From Rheum nobile (taxonomy: Eukaryota; Streptophyta; Magnoliopsida; Caryophyllales; Polygonaceae), in the NCBI GenBank assembly GCA_027886185.1, contig WOAB01000093.1, positions 434,001 through 498,000 of the forward strand: a DNA stretch of 64,000 nucleotides, written 5' to 3'. The notes under the pieces are model-generated. The model was not told the DNA's origin. It worked only from the letters and a program-made list of their open reading frames with translations, and made no database searches. The translations under genes were made by a program, and so were the position numbers. Shown one piece after another: positions 22,760-36,400 of this stretch (the stretch's first letter is position 1; every line of letters begins with the position of its first letter).

Positions 22760-24791
22760 TACACCCAAAAAAAGTTATGATAGGTCAATTAAAACATTAC
22801 CCCAATCCCACACTTCCATTAATCCATCAACAAAAGTTAGTGAATTTATTTCTAATAAGAAATGTAATATAACCAAGTTTAGAGACATACTTAACAAAGA
22901 CGTGGTGGATCACATCACCAACATACCAATACCAAACAATAATATCCCAGACATACTTTACTAGTCACCTAATAAGTATGGATGGTTTTTCACCAAAACA
23001 GCTTTCGAACTTATAACCAAACAAACTAACACTCCACCAAATGATCTCTCATGGTTGTGGAAACTAGATACCTACCCGAAAGTCAAAAACTTCATATGGA
23101 AAATTTGCCATGATGGCCTACCAACTAAAGACATATTATCTAAAAAACATGTGGCGGTGCCATTAGTATGCGATTCATGCAATAACCCATACGAAGATTT
23201 AATTCATTTCCTATTCAAATGTCCGAGCACCCTTAATCCGATTAAAAAACAAAGCCCAACTATTGAAAACACTATTAGAAATATGGATACAAATAAGAAA
23301 AAACCTATTGACTTAATCCTTGAGATACAAGCAAACCTAAATAACAATGAATTGGTTTGCCTTGCCACTATATGGTGGGGCACCTGGATCAATATGAACC
23401 AAATCATTTTTCATACACCAAATGATGCGTTCCTACTAGGATTGAAGGATCTCATATCTTGTTTGGGAAGTCGCGCACGTCTTGCTGGAGGATGATAGGG
23501 TGGAACGCGGGCTTTGGAAGGCGGAAGCAGAGGAGAACGACTCGAAAGAGATCGAGTTCTTGGCCGTAGCGTCCGCAGCGGAGGGATAATCTCGATGAAG
23601 ATCGAGTGGTGGCCGTAGCGTCGGCGGCGGAGGAAGGGGTTGAGAAGACAAAGAGTGTTTGACGTTCGATCAAAGGGGAGGAGGCAAATGGCTCTCAATA
23701 CTCAAGCTTTGATTAAAATGAATGTAACCTAATACAGAAATACGAGTTGTCCTTTTATGCTAGGTCGCGGGACTCGGATGGGCCGAGTCTCGATTAGTGG
23801 GCCAGCCCACGCGACATGCGTGGAGCACACGCCCCAAAAAGAAATAAAAACATTAATGTCTCAAGAGATTACATTCTGTTAAAAAAGAACGCGTTCATTG
23901 GATGGTGGAGAGAAGACAGACAGAGAACGCGTTCTCTAGGCTTGGTTGAAGATGCTTTAAAGAGAACGCGATCTCTTGGGTGCCTTGGCTCTGGATGACG
24001 CGAGCGACCAAGGATTGCGTCGCGTTGGCGATGGCTTTAGCGCGTGCTCTTGTGATTGGCCCGTCTGAGCGAATGCTCATAGCCTCTTCTTCCTCAAAGG
24101 CATTCATCGTGGGCAGGGGCGTATCACCAAACCCAGAGAGAATTAAAGACCTTGCTTCTTATATCAAAAACCTAATTCAAAATTGGAAGAAAACGAAAAA
24201 CCATGAAAAAGACGAGATCACCCAACCAAAACAAAACCCAGCTCAAAGGCGAAAAACAAGGAAAATTAAGTGGGAAAAAACAAAAAATGGTTTTGTCAAA
24301 ATTAATTTTGACGGTACAAAAAATACCCAATGGGAAAATAGTTACTAGATTCATTATCAGAAATGAAAATATCGAGATCATCCATATGGAAAACCAACAG
24401 TACGGTGTAAATACAGTACTAATGGCAGAAACCATGGCATTAAAAAACAGTCTTACAGAAGAAAAATCACTAAACCTCACTAATATTGAAACAAAATGTG
24501 ACAATTTATGCCTTACTAACTCGATTTTAGGCATTTGGGTTTGCCCTTGGGAAATCAAAATGATTATCGTTGATATTCTGATCGATCTCCATTCCTTCCA
24601 GGAAGTCCTCATTAGGCATGTTTTTCGTAAGGTGAACCGTTCTGCTGACAAAATTGCTAAACCCAGCTTTTCACCTTCGATGTCTGCTTTGAATTCTGAC
24701 CCAGAACTTCGCGTTTTCATCCACAAGGATGCTCTAGGCCGGACCTTGCATAGAAGCTAGGTCCCGTCTAATTCTTTCCTCATAAAAAAAA
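22760..24791 (+). pseudogene. LINE ORF2 C-terminus: zf-RVT and RNase H-like, split by a solo LTR
   Basis: The plus-strand frame from about 22760 gives the end of a plant L1-type ORF2. The segment GWFFTKTAFELI leads into a zf-RVT domain (WLWKLDTYPKVKNFIWKICHDGLPT, CDSCNNPYEDLIHFLFKCP; 22970-23240) and the tail to HTPN. The frame then breaks at a 704-bp LTR insertion and resumes at 24127 with PERIKDL...IKWEKTKNGFVKINFDG, the start of an RVT_3-type RNase H domain. That domain continues after a one-base frame change near 24348 to about 24690. A short A-tail follows at 24784-24791. A stop at about 22962 and the frameshift show decay. The element is truncated at the 5' end, as is common for LINEs. 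Confidence 0.8.
23423..24126 (-). mobile_element. Solo LTR (704 bp) inside the LINE
   Basis: The insertion starts TGATGC and ends GTATCA. It is flanked by the duplication ccaaa (23418-23422 and 24127-24131), and the LINE frame reads through when it is excised. The minus strand has a TATA-like CATAAAAGG at 23752-23759, suggesting minus orientation. Near its start, in that orientation, it has an ORF (23895-24107) containing GPITRARAKA. That motif is seen near the C-terminus of Ty3/gypsy polyproteins, so the LTR may have absorbed the pol end. No internal domain remains. Confidence 0.8.
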
Positions 24792-25559
24792 CATTACCCA
24801 ATGTCCAATCCGATAACCATCGAAATTGCGAGTTTTCATCATCAATAACCATCCATTTTTTATGGTAGATTTTTACTATAACGTGATAGTGGAAACGAAA
24901 AAAGAAAAGAAGCAAAACCTCATTCTTTTTTATGGAACTCCATGGCAAATTGTCGAGAAAAGGAATAAGTTTGTCTCACTATCCGATCGAAAACAATTAG
25001 AGTCGACGATGGTGGCCGAATCTCCCTTCACGTTGTTGAGAAATTGGATATTTTATTTCATTTTTTACTTAATTTCGATGAGATAAATTGACGATAGAGT
25101 CATTTTACAAGTGTAAGTTTCTTGAACATGTTTAGTATCTCGGTTTGGTCCAATTTTTTTTATTGGTTTTTTCCTTGTACATGGTCAAAGACTAGGTAGT
25201 CTTCATGAAAAAAGGTCCAACCTAAATCATTCATACGGATGACCTTAAAAAAAATCAGATCAGGGTGAAGATTCCCTGATATAAATTAGGTACGTTCCTA
25301 AGGAACAATCTGACTAGTTCTACATCTAGGGTTCTAAAGGCAAGAAAGCCAACAACTAGAATAACTTCACGAAAATAGTGTTGAATCTTGATGTCTTCAA
25401 AATAAGTGAGAAATTTCATCGCATCGTCAATGATCATCTAAATTTTTATTGGTAGATTGAAACACTTATTTGATTCTTTACGCTTTTAAGTTTCGGGTTC
25501 GTTTATATTTATTTTGGGTCTTGACCATACGGTTCAATCAGTTAGAATCACTCTACATC
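24792..25559. other. Intergenic DNA, nothing recognised
   Basis: AT-rich sequence with short random ORFs only. No repeat termini, exon pattern or RNA gene is visible. Confidence 0.5.
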
Positions 25560-26100
25560 CAAATCGGAGTACGGTTGGTCAATGATAGGGTAGATCTTCG
25601 TCTCTATACACGCCTCTAGTTGAAATCAAACCGAAACCTTTAAATAGAACGCTTAAGAGAGTCCAACGCAAAACACTCAACCAACTAATTTTTGGTTATT
25701 ATAATCCTTTTCCTTTTTTGTTCAACCGGTTTAATCTAGTCCATGACAGTTGGCCATTAAGGCAAGCCCCTCTCAATGTTCAAACTAGAGTACGGTTGGT
25801 CAGCGATGGGATAGACCTTTGTCTCTATACACACATCCAACATAAATCAAACTCGAGACCTCTAAATAGAACGCTTAAGAGAGTCCAATGTCAAAACAAT
25901 GAACCAACTAAATGTTGGTTAGGTTCGTTTATAGTCATTTTTTGTTCAACCGGTTTCATCTTGATCCATGACCTTTGGTGGCAAAAGCAAGCCCCTCCCA
26001 ATATTTGCACTACATACACACCGCCGAAAAAGACTCGAACCCGATACCTCTAGTTAGAGCACTTAAAAAGCCCAATACCAATACCCACTGGACCAACGAA
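25560..26100 (-). repeat. Cluster of SINE-like, tRNA-derived segments
   Basis: A direct repeat of about 130 bp (GAGTACGGTTGGTCA...) occurs at 25565-25700 and 25790-25925. A third related piece ends at 26100. On the minus strand the third has an A-box-like GTTGGTCCAGTGGG (26084-26097) and a good B-box, GGTTCGAGTC (26032-26041), the promoter pair of tRNA-derived SINEs. The first two keep only degenerate boxes. Confidence 0.45.
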
Positions 26101-27300
26101 ACGTTAATGCTTATCATCCTCTTAAATGTTCAAATTTAGATTTTTTTATAATATGTGTTTATTTAGAATATTTCATTTTATGATCTATTTATAAGAATTA
26201 CCAAACTTATAGATTATTTTATCAAATTGCAAATCTCAATCTTAATTTTAAAAAAATAATCATAACTTACTTTTATAAATATCTAAAATCTACCATTTTT
26301 GAAAAAAAAACTTTTTTAAGTTTCTATCGAAATAACCAAAAATTAAACTTTTAAATAAAGTTATATAACATTCTAAAAACTTTTAAATTTGATAAAGTTC
26401 CTTAAAAAATCAAAGTCCACATACTTCTTTCAAATGTTAAAACCAATAAGACTCCCGATTTCTAGGTGTTGCTTTGACAAAAAATATACAAAATGGATTT
26501 TGTTAAACAACAAAGTGGTGATTTTTTGGAAATAATTTGGGGTTTCTAGAAACAATAAAGGGTTTCCCCCCTTTATAATAGTATTTATTTGTGAAAAAAT
26601 TATCAAAATAATCTCAACTTTTACTAGCAAAAATCATATCAAATTTCAATTCAATAAAAACTAATTCTAACTTTCAACTCATGAACAAAAAATAATATAA
26701 ATGATTTTTTCGGTTGAAATTTTGACTAATACGACGACAACATGACACCTAATAAGAGATATTGTACAAAAGAGAATCACTTATCACATCTAACTACGAA
26801 GATACATTGAGCAATGAGCATACATCATCAAATTAGACGGAATTTCAACCATTTGTATTATTTTTTGTTCATGGATTGAAAGTTGAGATTATTTTTGGTG
26901 GCTTGAAAGTTGAATTATTTGTCTATTAGTAAAAGTTGGAATTATGTTTGATGATTTTTCCTTATTTATAAAAATGTGTAAATAAGTGATGATAATTTAT
27001 AATTATTAAGAAAAATATTTAAAAAAAAAATAACTCTAGTTTGAGTGATTTCGTTCATATATAAAAAATAAGATTCTAACGTGAAAATGACTTTTAGCAC
27101 TTAAAAATAAGATATTAATAAGGGTCTGTTTTATTAGAATGTATTAAAATGCATTATCTTATATTAAATTGATGATTTAATATAATTTAATGTAAGATAA
27201 TGTATTATTTGAGAGAATAAACAATCTTAAAAAATTAGGGACATAAGAGAAATTTAAACTATCATTTTAAAAAAAAAATCTACTATACAATAACTAAAGC
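26101..27300. other. Very AT-rich intergenic DNA with a small hairpin
   Basis: No coding signal. An imperfect palindrome at about 27150-27212 (AATGCATTATCTTATATTAA against its near complement), preceded by GGTCTGTTTTATTAGAA, looks like a decayed MITE. I cannot assign termini. Confidence 0.4.
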
Positions 27301-27316
27301 AGAATACTGAATGCGC

Positions 27317-27360
27317 CACGTGACACCCCCACAATGCACCAAAATTTATGATGCCACGTG
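27317..27360. promoter_or_regulatory. Pair of G-boxes
   Basis: Two CACGTG palindromes, each preceded by GC (27317-27322 and 27355-27360), 38 bp apart. They lie about 620 bp upstream of the EB1-like ATG in partly inverted surroundings. G-boxes are bound by bZIP and bHLH factors (established). A role here is only a guess. Confidence 0.3.
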
Positions 27361-27981
27361 TCATCTCAGTATTCAATTTATCATGTATCGCGCTCATATT
27401 TTTTTGGAAGTTATGTCAAAAAACTAATAAAATCAAAGAAAATAAAATTACTACCTATAATAGTCGGATTTGCACACGCTCCCCAATAATTGTTATCCTA
27501 ATGTTTAGTATAAATCTTTCTAAAAAAAATAAGTAATATTCTCAGCCCTATAATTTTGGTACATAATCAAATCTGCAATAATCAATAATTGCCAAAACGC
27601 AGTAAACAATATACACATGCAATTTATAACAGCCTGTAATCAAAGCTTGAAGATCTTAATTCTTCGTACCCAGTTTCCAAATCCTTTAATTTTGGGATGC
27701 TCCTCCTTCCTTCCTTTACAGCCAATGCTCTCCAGTTTTTCCTCTCTCAAACCCACTTTTCATTTCTTAGAAATCTCATTTGCCCCAAATCCCAACAAAC
27801 TGAAGCCCCTTCCCTTCACACATCTCACTCCTGTAATTTCGTTTTCAATCTTCATTCCCCTTCCCTCGGCCTGAAATTGAATCCCGCAATTCCACTTGTC
27901 ATCGAACTTCAATCCTTGTGTGTGTTATCCCTTACATTCTCTTGGAGGCGGCAATGGAAGCAATCGAGAGAGGAGGCGAGA

Positions 27982-28089
27982 ATGGCTGGTAATATTGGGA
28001 TGATGGACATTGCTTATTTCGTCGGCAGGGACGAGATTTTGCAATGGATCAATGTCAGGCTTCAGCTTAAACTCTCCAAGATTGAGGAG
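27982..28089 (+). pseudogene. Orphan first exon of an EB1-like microtubule end-binding protein
   Basis: The ATG at 27982 opens 36 codons, MAGNIGMMDIAYFVGRDEIL followed by QWINVRLQLKLSKIEE, ending at a GT donor (28090). This is the conserved start of the calponin-homology domain of plant EB1 proteins, which track growing microtubule plus ends. In EB1 genes the next exon continues with the rest of that domain. I find no such exon on the plus strand between 28090 and the AAPT gene at 33465; that interval is AT-rich and repeat-filled. It is therefore either a truncated duplicate or a gene cut off by insertions. Upstream sequence has no in-frame stop for about 280 bases, but the EB1 N-terminus conventionally starts at this ATG. 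Confidence 0.65.
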
Positions 28090-28129
28090 GTGTTCTTTGT
28101 TTCTCCTGCTTATACCTTGTAATCTGGCC

Positions 28130-30658
28130 GCTTTTCCTGTTTTATAAATGCATCTTCCTGTTTTTCTTGATTCTCATTTGTTTGTTGAAGGTTGTTATGA
28201 ATTTCTTGATGTTAACGGTTTATGAGCCGTCTCTTTTGGTTTTCGTTCTTGCATTGTGAAATTTGTCTGGTTGATGGAGTGTTAAGTGCTGAAATTACCC
28301 AAAATTTGATAATGGCAGTGGAAAGGTTCAAAATTTGTAGTTGTCGCCATTTGATTTATGATATCCTTTTATTGAGAGACATGATTTCACCAGTGGGTTA
28401 GGTATAGGTAGGAATAACATTTAACTTTACTCTTAAGATGTGTAGCGAGGCTGATTGCATTACTTGTCATTGGAGGAAAGATCAAGGCTTACCAATAGTC
28501 ATTATTAAATTTAGATTTAAGCAAAATATCCAAATAGTCGCTTCTATATACTATAGTCACTATAATAGTCTAGCATATGAGTTAGATGCCCCAATCCTTT
28601 TAGTATTTGTTTGCTTGACGAACTTTATAGAGATAACATATACTTTGTTTGCTTGACGAACTTTACAGCCTGTAAATTAGTACTTCAATGCAATAATAAT
28701 TTATGTTTTTATTTTTTCTTATTCGTTATGTAGATATAGAGTTTCATCTAAACTAAACCGAGAGGGAAATAAAAATTATTATTATATTATAAAGTTTAAA
28801 AAGTGATTTCATATTTACAAAAAAGTCTCAAGTATTTCAGAACTTTATAAAATATGTAAAATCCTACGATTATTTCCTTTGTGTATACATAATTTTATTT
28901 CATAAAGTAAAATTCTAAAATATAACACGTATAGGATATGGCAATTGTAAGGACATTTTTGTGTTTATTATATAGAAATGATATTGTTTTTAAAAAATAT
29001 TTAAGTTATATAATATTTTAGAATGATTAGTTTCCTTAAGTTCATAAGAAAAATAAATATTTTTGCGAACTTCTATTAAACATTTATTATATAGGATATT
29101 TTCAGTATATGGTAATTTGTACATAATAAAATCATATCGGCCATTTTAAGATAATTTAAAGATCATATACGATTGCATATTGAGTTGATATATTATTAAA
29201 AAAAATCCTAACTTCTATAAATGTTGAAAATTTAATGAAACAAGTATATATATAATATATGCTAGAGGATGGCACTAGGACAAAACTAAGAAGTTGTTCA
29301 ATCCTATGAGGCATTGAGCAAAGTTAAGAATTTGTTAAGTTAAACAAGGCTACTCAAAATCGTCGAAACTCAAAGGTATAGTTTGTCTTTATGTCTTTTG
29401 ATTTGTAAATGTTTATTGTGTGTCTTCTATGTCTTCTGATTTGGGTGTAGTGCAGTAGTGTACAAAAAAATTCTATTTACAACTAATTAAATTTTCTATT
29501 CAATATTATGAATTGGTTTATATAACTGAAACATTTTTTCACAACTGAAAACATTTTATGTTTACATATATGTTTAAGTTGTAAATCATTTATTTACAAC
29601 TAAATAAATTTGAATAACTCCATGTTCACTTCTGATTTATGTTATAATATTTACTTCTAAGTTAATGAAAGTACCTATTATAGGTCAACTACTTACACTA
29701 CTCTATGCTAAATTGCATGATGGACTGGGTCTAAAATAATTCTTAGTATAGTAAACATACATTTACACCTCTTTCAGGTTTAGGTTAAAAAATATAATTT
29801 GGTCTATGAGTCCATCCCAAGGTCCAGCACGGCTTACTGTAACAAGAATAAATAAGTTAGATTCATATTATATATAAAATAGTTTAAAATATTATGATAT
29901 TTTTTTAAGAGTGAGAAACATGACCTGATTGTATAGCTTTAACATAGTAAGAAAATATGTGGCTATATGATTTCATCAGTTCAAAACCAGATATCGTCTA
30001 TATTTTATGTTTAAACCTATGATTGAAAAAATTTAGGGTTAAGTCAATAATTACAATATAAGTGAATGATTAAATATAATATAAGCTAAATATTTAAGTC
30101 ATAAATGCACATACATTTACACCTCTTTCATGTTTAGGTTAATCATCCAAATTTGGTCTATGAGTCCATTCCGAGGTCCAGCATGGCTTACTGTAAAAAG
30201 AATAAATAAGTTAGATCCATATTATCTATATAGATTAATTTCAAATATTATGATAATTTTTCAAGAGTGAGAAACATGACCTGCTTTTATATCTTTAACA
30301 GAGTAAGAAATTAATTTTTCAATAAGCCGAATTAATTTAAACTTGGGCCAAAATCAAGCCCATTAATAAGTCGACAATAATATTATCGGTTGTGTTATAT
30401 TTTTTTGTACATGTTGGGTCGTAAAAACAAATTTATTAAATTTGTATTTGGGCCTATATAAGTCCATTATTTTTTTGACACTATATAATATTATTAACCA
30501 TTAAATGGGCCAATAAGCGGTCCATTACAAGTTTAGGCTACACAAAATTTAACTTTTTCAGAGAACCTTTTTTCAATAAGCCCATTGTATTGTATTCAGA
30601 AGCCCATTAACTGATATTTGTTTTGTGAACACTTATATTATTTATCGATTATATTATA
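28130..30658. other. AT-rich repeat-bearing spacer with a 200-bp direct duplication
   Basis: No exon pattern. A segment at 29755-29965 (ACATACATTTACACCTCTTT..., GTCTATGAGTCCAT..., AGAGTGAGAAACATGACCTG) is repeated with substitutions at 30110-30310, a spacing of about 355 bp. It could be two copies of a dispersed repeat or a tandem duplication. Confidence 0.5.
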
Positions 30659-30893
30659 AGAGTTTGGATCATATGCGGAGCACTCTTCCCGTGCGGACGT
30701 ACGGAGCATGCACTTTAGGGCCTTATTTGTGCACTTTAACGTCTTATTTGTGCACTTTTTCAAAAAAAAAATTCTTTTTCAAATTTTTTTCCAAGCATTT
30801 TTCAATTTTTTTGCAAAAGTGCACAAATAAGGCCCTATAGTGCATGTCCGCACGTCCGCACGGGAAGAGTGCTCCGCACCGGAACCGCACTCT
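30659..30893. mobile_element. Foldback MITE-like element, copy 1
   Basis: 235 bp with long imperfect terminal inverted repeats. The left end AGAGTTTGGATCATATGCGG mirrors the right end. GCGGAGCACTCTTCCCGTGC occurs on the plus strand at the left and as its exact complement at the right, and TTATTTGTGCACTTT pairs likewise. Flanks are TA-rich. No transposase ORF is present. The superfamily is not assigned because a target duplication cannot be separated from the TA-rich flanks. Confidence 0.75.
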
Positions 30894-31224
30894 ATATTAT
30901 AATATATTAAAATTAGTAAATCATACATATAACCCATTTTCTTATCTGAACGGCGGAAATTCATATGAAATAGAAATTTAAGAGTTATCATAAAGTCGAC
31001 CTCGGTTTATATAATAACAATATATTAATAAAAATTGAAGCCATTATAACATATATAATATATACATTAAACGGGAACAATCTAGATGAAGAACATTCAA
31101 ACAAAGCAGTGAAACAGATTTTTGTTGATTCATACCAGAGGTTGATAAAGAACTTTTTTTTCAATAGAAGGCAACCTAGCATTTCAAACGGAATGGATAT
31201 CCATATATATATATATATAGAGAG

Positions 31225-33200
<1,976 letters not shown>

Positions 33201-33464
33201 CCAATCTCATTTCGCGTTGGCATTTGAACAATCCAACATAGAGAGATTCTTTATACAAGACTTCCATGACACCCCTTTCTTCCTCCTGAAGAACGCCCCA
33301 ACTCGCTTTTCCTGTAAAAAAGCAAGAGGAGAGAAGGACTTTCTCTTTCTACTTTGATCTTCATCTTCTCCTCGCCTTTCCTGTTTAACACTAATCATTA
33401 CCTGAAAAGTTTAGCTACTCGTTTGAGTAGGAACAAGAAGAACAAGCAGGAGACGACGAAGGAG

Positions 33465-36400
33465 ATGGGGTATATCGGCGCTCATGGCGTTGCGGCTCTC
33501 AAAAGATACAAGTACAGCGGAGTAGATCACTCTTATGTTGCCAAATACGTCTTGCAACCCTTCTGGGCTCGATTCGTCACTTTCTTTCCCCTTTGGATGC
33601 CGTAAGCTTTTCAAAATTTCCGTTTTCCACATTTTATTTTATATTTTCATTTTGATTGCTCTGCTATTCCGCTTTGGAGATTGCTTTGCTCAATTTTTCC
33701 AAAGAATGGGCGCAGTTTCGGTAAGAGGAAGTGAGAATTTCGTAGTTGACGTTCCGCTGATTTAGGGTTTATTGGAGATTTTTTGCAAAATTTGGATGAC
33801 AGATTGCTTGTTTGATGGATCTTATGCTACTAATTAGCTGTATATTTATGGCTGCTTTGTTTGAGGTTGCTAAATTTTGCTTGTTTTTGTGTGTGCATCT
33901 CATGATCGTGGATGTTCCTTCAGTCCGAACATGGTGAGTTATTGTATACAGGATGTTATACTGCTGCATTTGCTTTTTCTTAGATGCTTGTTCTAACGCC
34001 AGAGTTCTAATCCTCCCAGATAACGCTTATGGGATTCATGTTCTTGCTAGCATCGGCGCTTCTAGGCTATGTAAGTTGAATCTAGGAAGTTTATGTAATG
34101 AATTAAGCTATTTTCATGTTGTGTTTTTTCTTTTATTTTTCAGTTCCAAATATCTGAAATTGTAAATTTCTGATGCAAAAAAGTAGTTTGGCTGTATTGC
34201 TCACTTGATCATTGATCCTTGAAGTGTAAGGTGCAATGATTACATACATAAGCAGTCCAAAGTATCAGGCTGAGTTTTTATTTTTTCTTCTTCAGTTCCA
34301 AATCTCTCTAATTGTAACTTTCTCATGCAAAAAAATTGTTTGGCTGTATTACTCACTTGATCATAGATCCTTGCAGTGTAAAGTGCACTGCTTAGTGCTT
34401 ACATTCATCTGCAGTCCAAAGTAGGCATATATTTGATTCTTTTGATATGATTTACAATTGTTTTTCACTCTTTTGTAGGATCTTATTTTGTCTTCTTGAA
34501 AAGAAAAAACACTGAACATATTAGCTTAGAATAAGGCGTTAACGGTTAAGACATAGGAGATAAGTCAGCAAAACAAAATCTCATTCTGAATGAATGCTAT
34601 TTACCACTTAAAAATGAAATCTTTTGGAGATCATGTGTTTATCTTTTGCTCTGATATTGGGGTAAAATGCTAATGCTTCATTTTTCTTCCTTATGAGTGG
34701 CTCTCACTTCACTTGTGTGTCAAAGAAAAAAACCCAAGGGTAATCTCGAATAATTCCACTAAACTCTGTTTAATTAAGTCTTCATCTCATAGAAGTTTGC
34801 TTACAATACGCGTGTGTATATCCAGGTTTATTCACCTCATCTCGATTCACCGCCACCGAGGTGGGTGCATTTTATGCATGGATTACTCCTCTTTCTTTAC
34901 CAGGTTATTCCTGACCCTTTAATTGTTACTGCTGTCTGTTTTTATAGTAGATATTTTAATTTGGCTCGTTGATTCGTTTTCCCTGACAAAAACTTCAATT
35001 TTATATGCTGTTTACTGATGTCTATTTAGTTTATTATTAGCACCTTTCTTTTGTCTAAATATGCTGATGTATTTCGTTGTTCGTAATATGGTAAATTAGG
35101 TAATAATACTCTATAATGCCACATGTCTTTTATACTTCTGTTAAATGTCCACTAGGTGCATTGATATCTACATGGGTACTTATGGTGGTAATATTGATCA
35201 TGTCTTGCACAGAGAGAAATTGAGTAGTTTATGCGTCACTTCGTTATCTCATTTTTTTTGTTTCCCCACATGTAAGATTAAGGTGCCTTTTAAAACGAGA
35301 ATGCTCTAGGTATTTCCTTATGATTTGGTTTTGCATGATGATGAAGTGAATTTGACTCTTATGTTTGTGCAAGAGCTATCAATTATATCGTAATTCCCTA
35401 TGATGGAAAGTAGTTCTGAATCTGAAGGTCATAGGTATTGCTGCCTATCCATTGTTTTGAGGAAGTTGGTAGCTGTGAAGTGTTTGAACTTCGAAGATGG
35501 AACTTTTGCTGCATGTTGTCTTTATATGTGTCAGCTTATCACTTATGTCATTGACTTTCTTGTACTTCAATGGCAGACTTTTGATGCTGTTGATGGGAAG
35601 CAAGCTAGACGGACTAATTCATCAAGTCCATTGGGAGAGCTTTTTGATCATGGTATTTTCTTGCGTTCTCTTAAACCATAGTATAAGTACCTTTACTTTT
35701 CTCTAAAGGACTTTCGTACCTCTCTGAATAAGTGTTTGCTTTCCTTTTCAGTGTTAATATGTACTGATCTGCTTTATATATTCATGCAGGCTGTGATGCT
35801 CTAGCTTGTGCAGTGAGTACCTTCAGAGTGCTTTGTCTTTGGCCATCTCTAAAGCAAATATTTATGTTGGATATTCTTTTGGTTTCAGTTTGAAGCATTA
35901 GCTTTTGGAAGTACCTGTATGTGTGGAAGGAACAGTTTCTGGTTCTGGGTGATTGCAGCCATTCCATTTTATTGGGCAACATGGGAACAGTATGTTGTCC
36001 TATCTCCTGTGATGCATATTTTTCCAACACAAGCATGAAGTTTTGGTTGCTCCTGTGGTTGGTAGCTGTAGTGAATCCAACTATTAATCTATTATTCTAT
36101 GGTCTCAAAAAACTGTGGAGTTATGAAAGTAACTCTGAGGTCTTTCTACAAATTGGCATCTTAAATTATGTGAAAGCTAACAAATGACAAGGATGAGTAA
36201 ATCTGTGAATGTTTGAAACAAGAGAAATATGGTGTCAACCCTTGACTAAGTTCCAATATCAGCGTATGTTGTACTTAGTCTGGCGCGCCTAGGGGGCGCC
36301 TAGCCATTTGAGGCACGCCTCAGGCGAGGCGGGCGCCAGGCCTTCCCAGGCGCGCCTTGGCTGCGCCTTTTCAATCACTGGGATAGCCTGCAGTCCTGCA

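Noticed and set aside
35400..36187. ORFs overlapping AAPT exons 5-7
   Set aside because: These run through introns. The spliced model gives the conserved protein of the exact family length.
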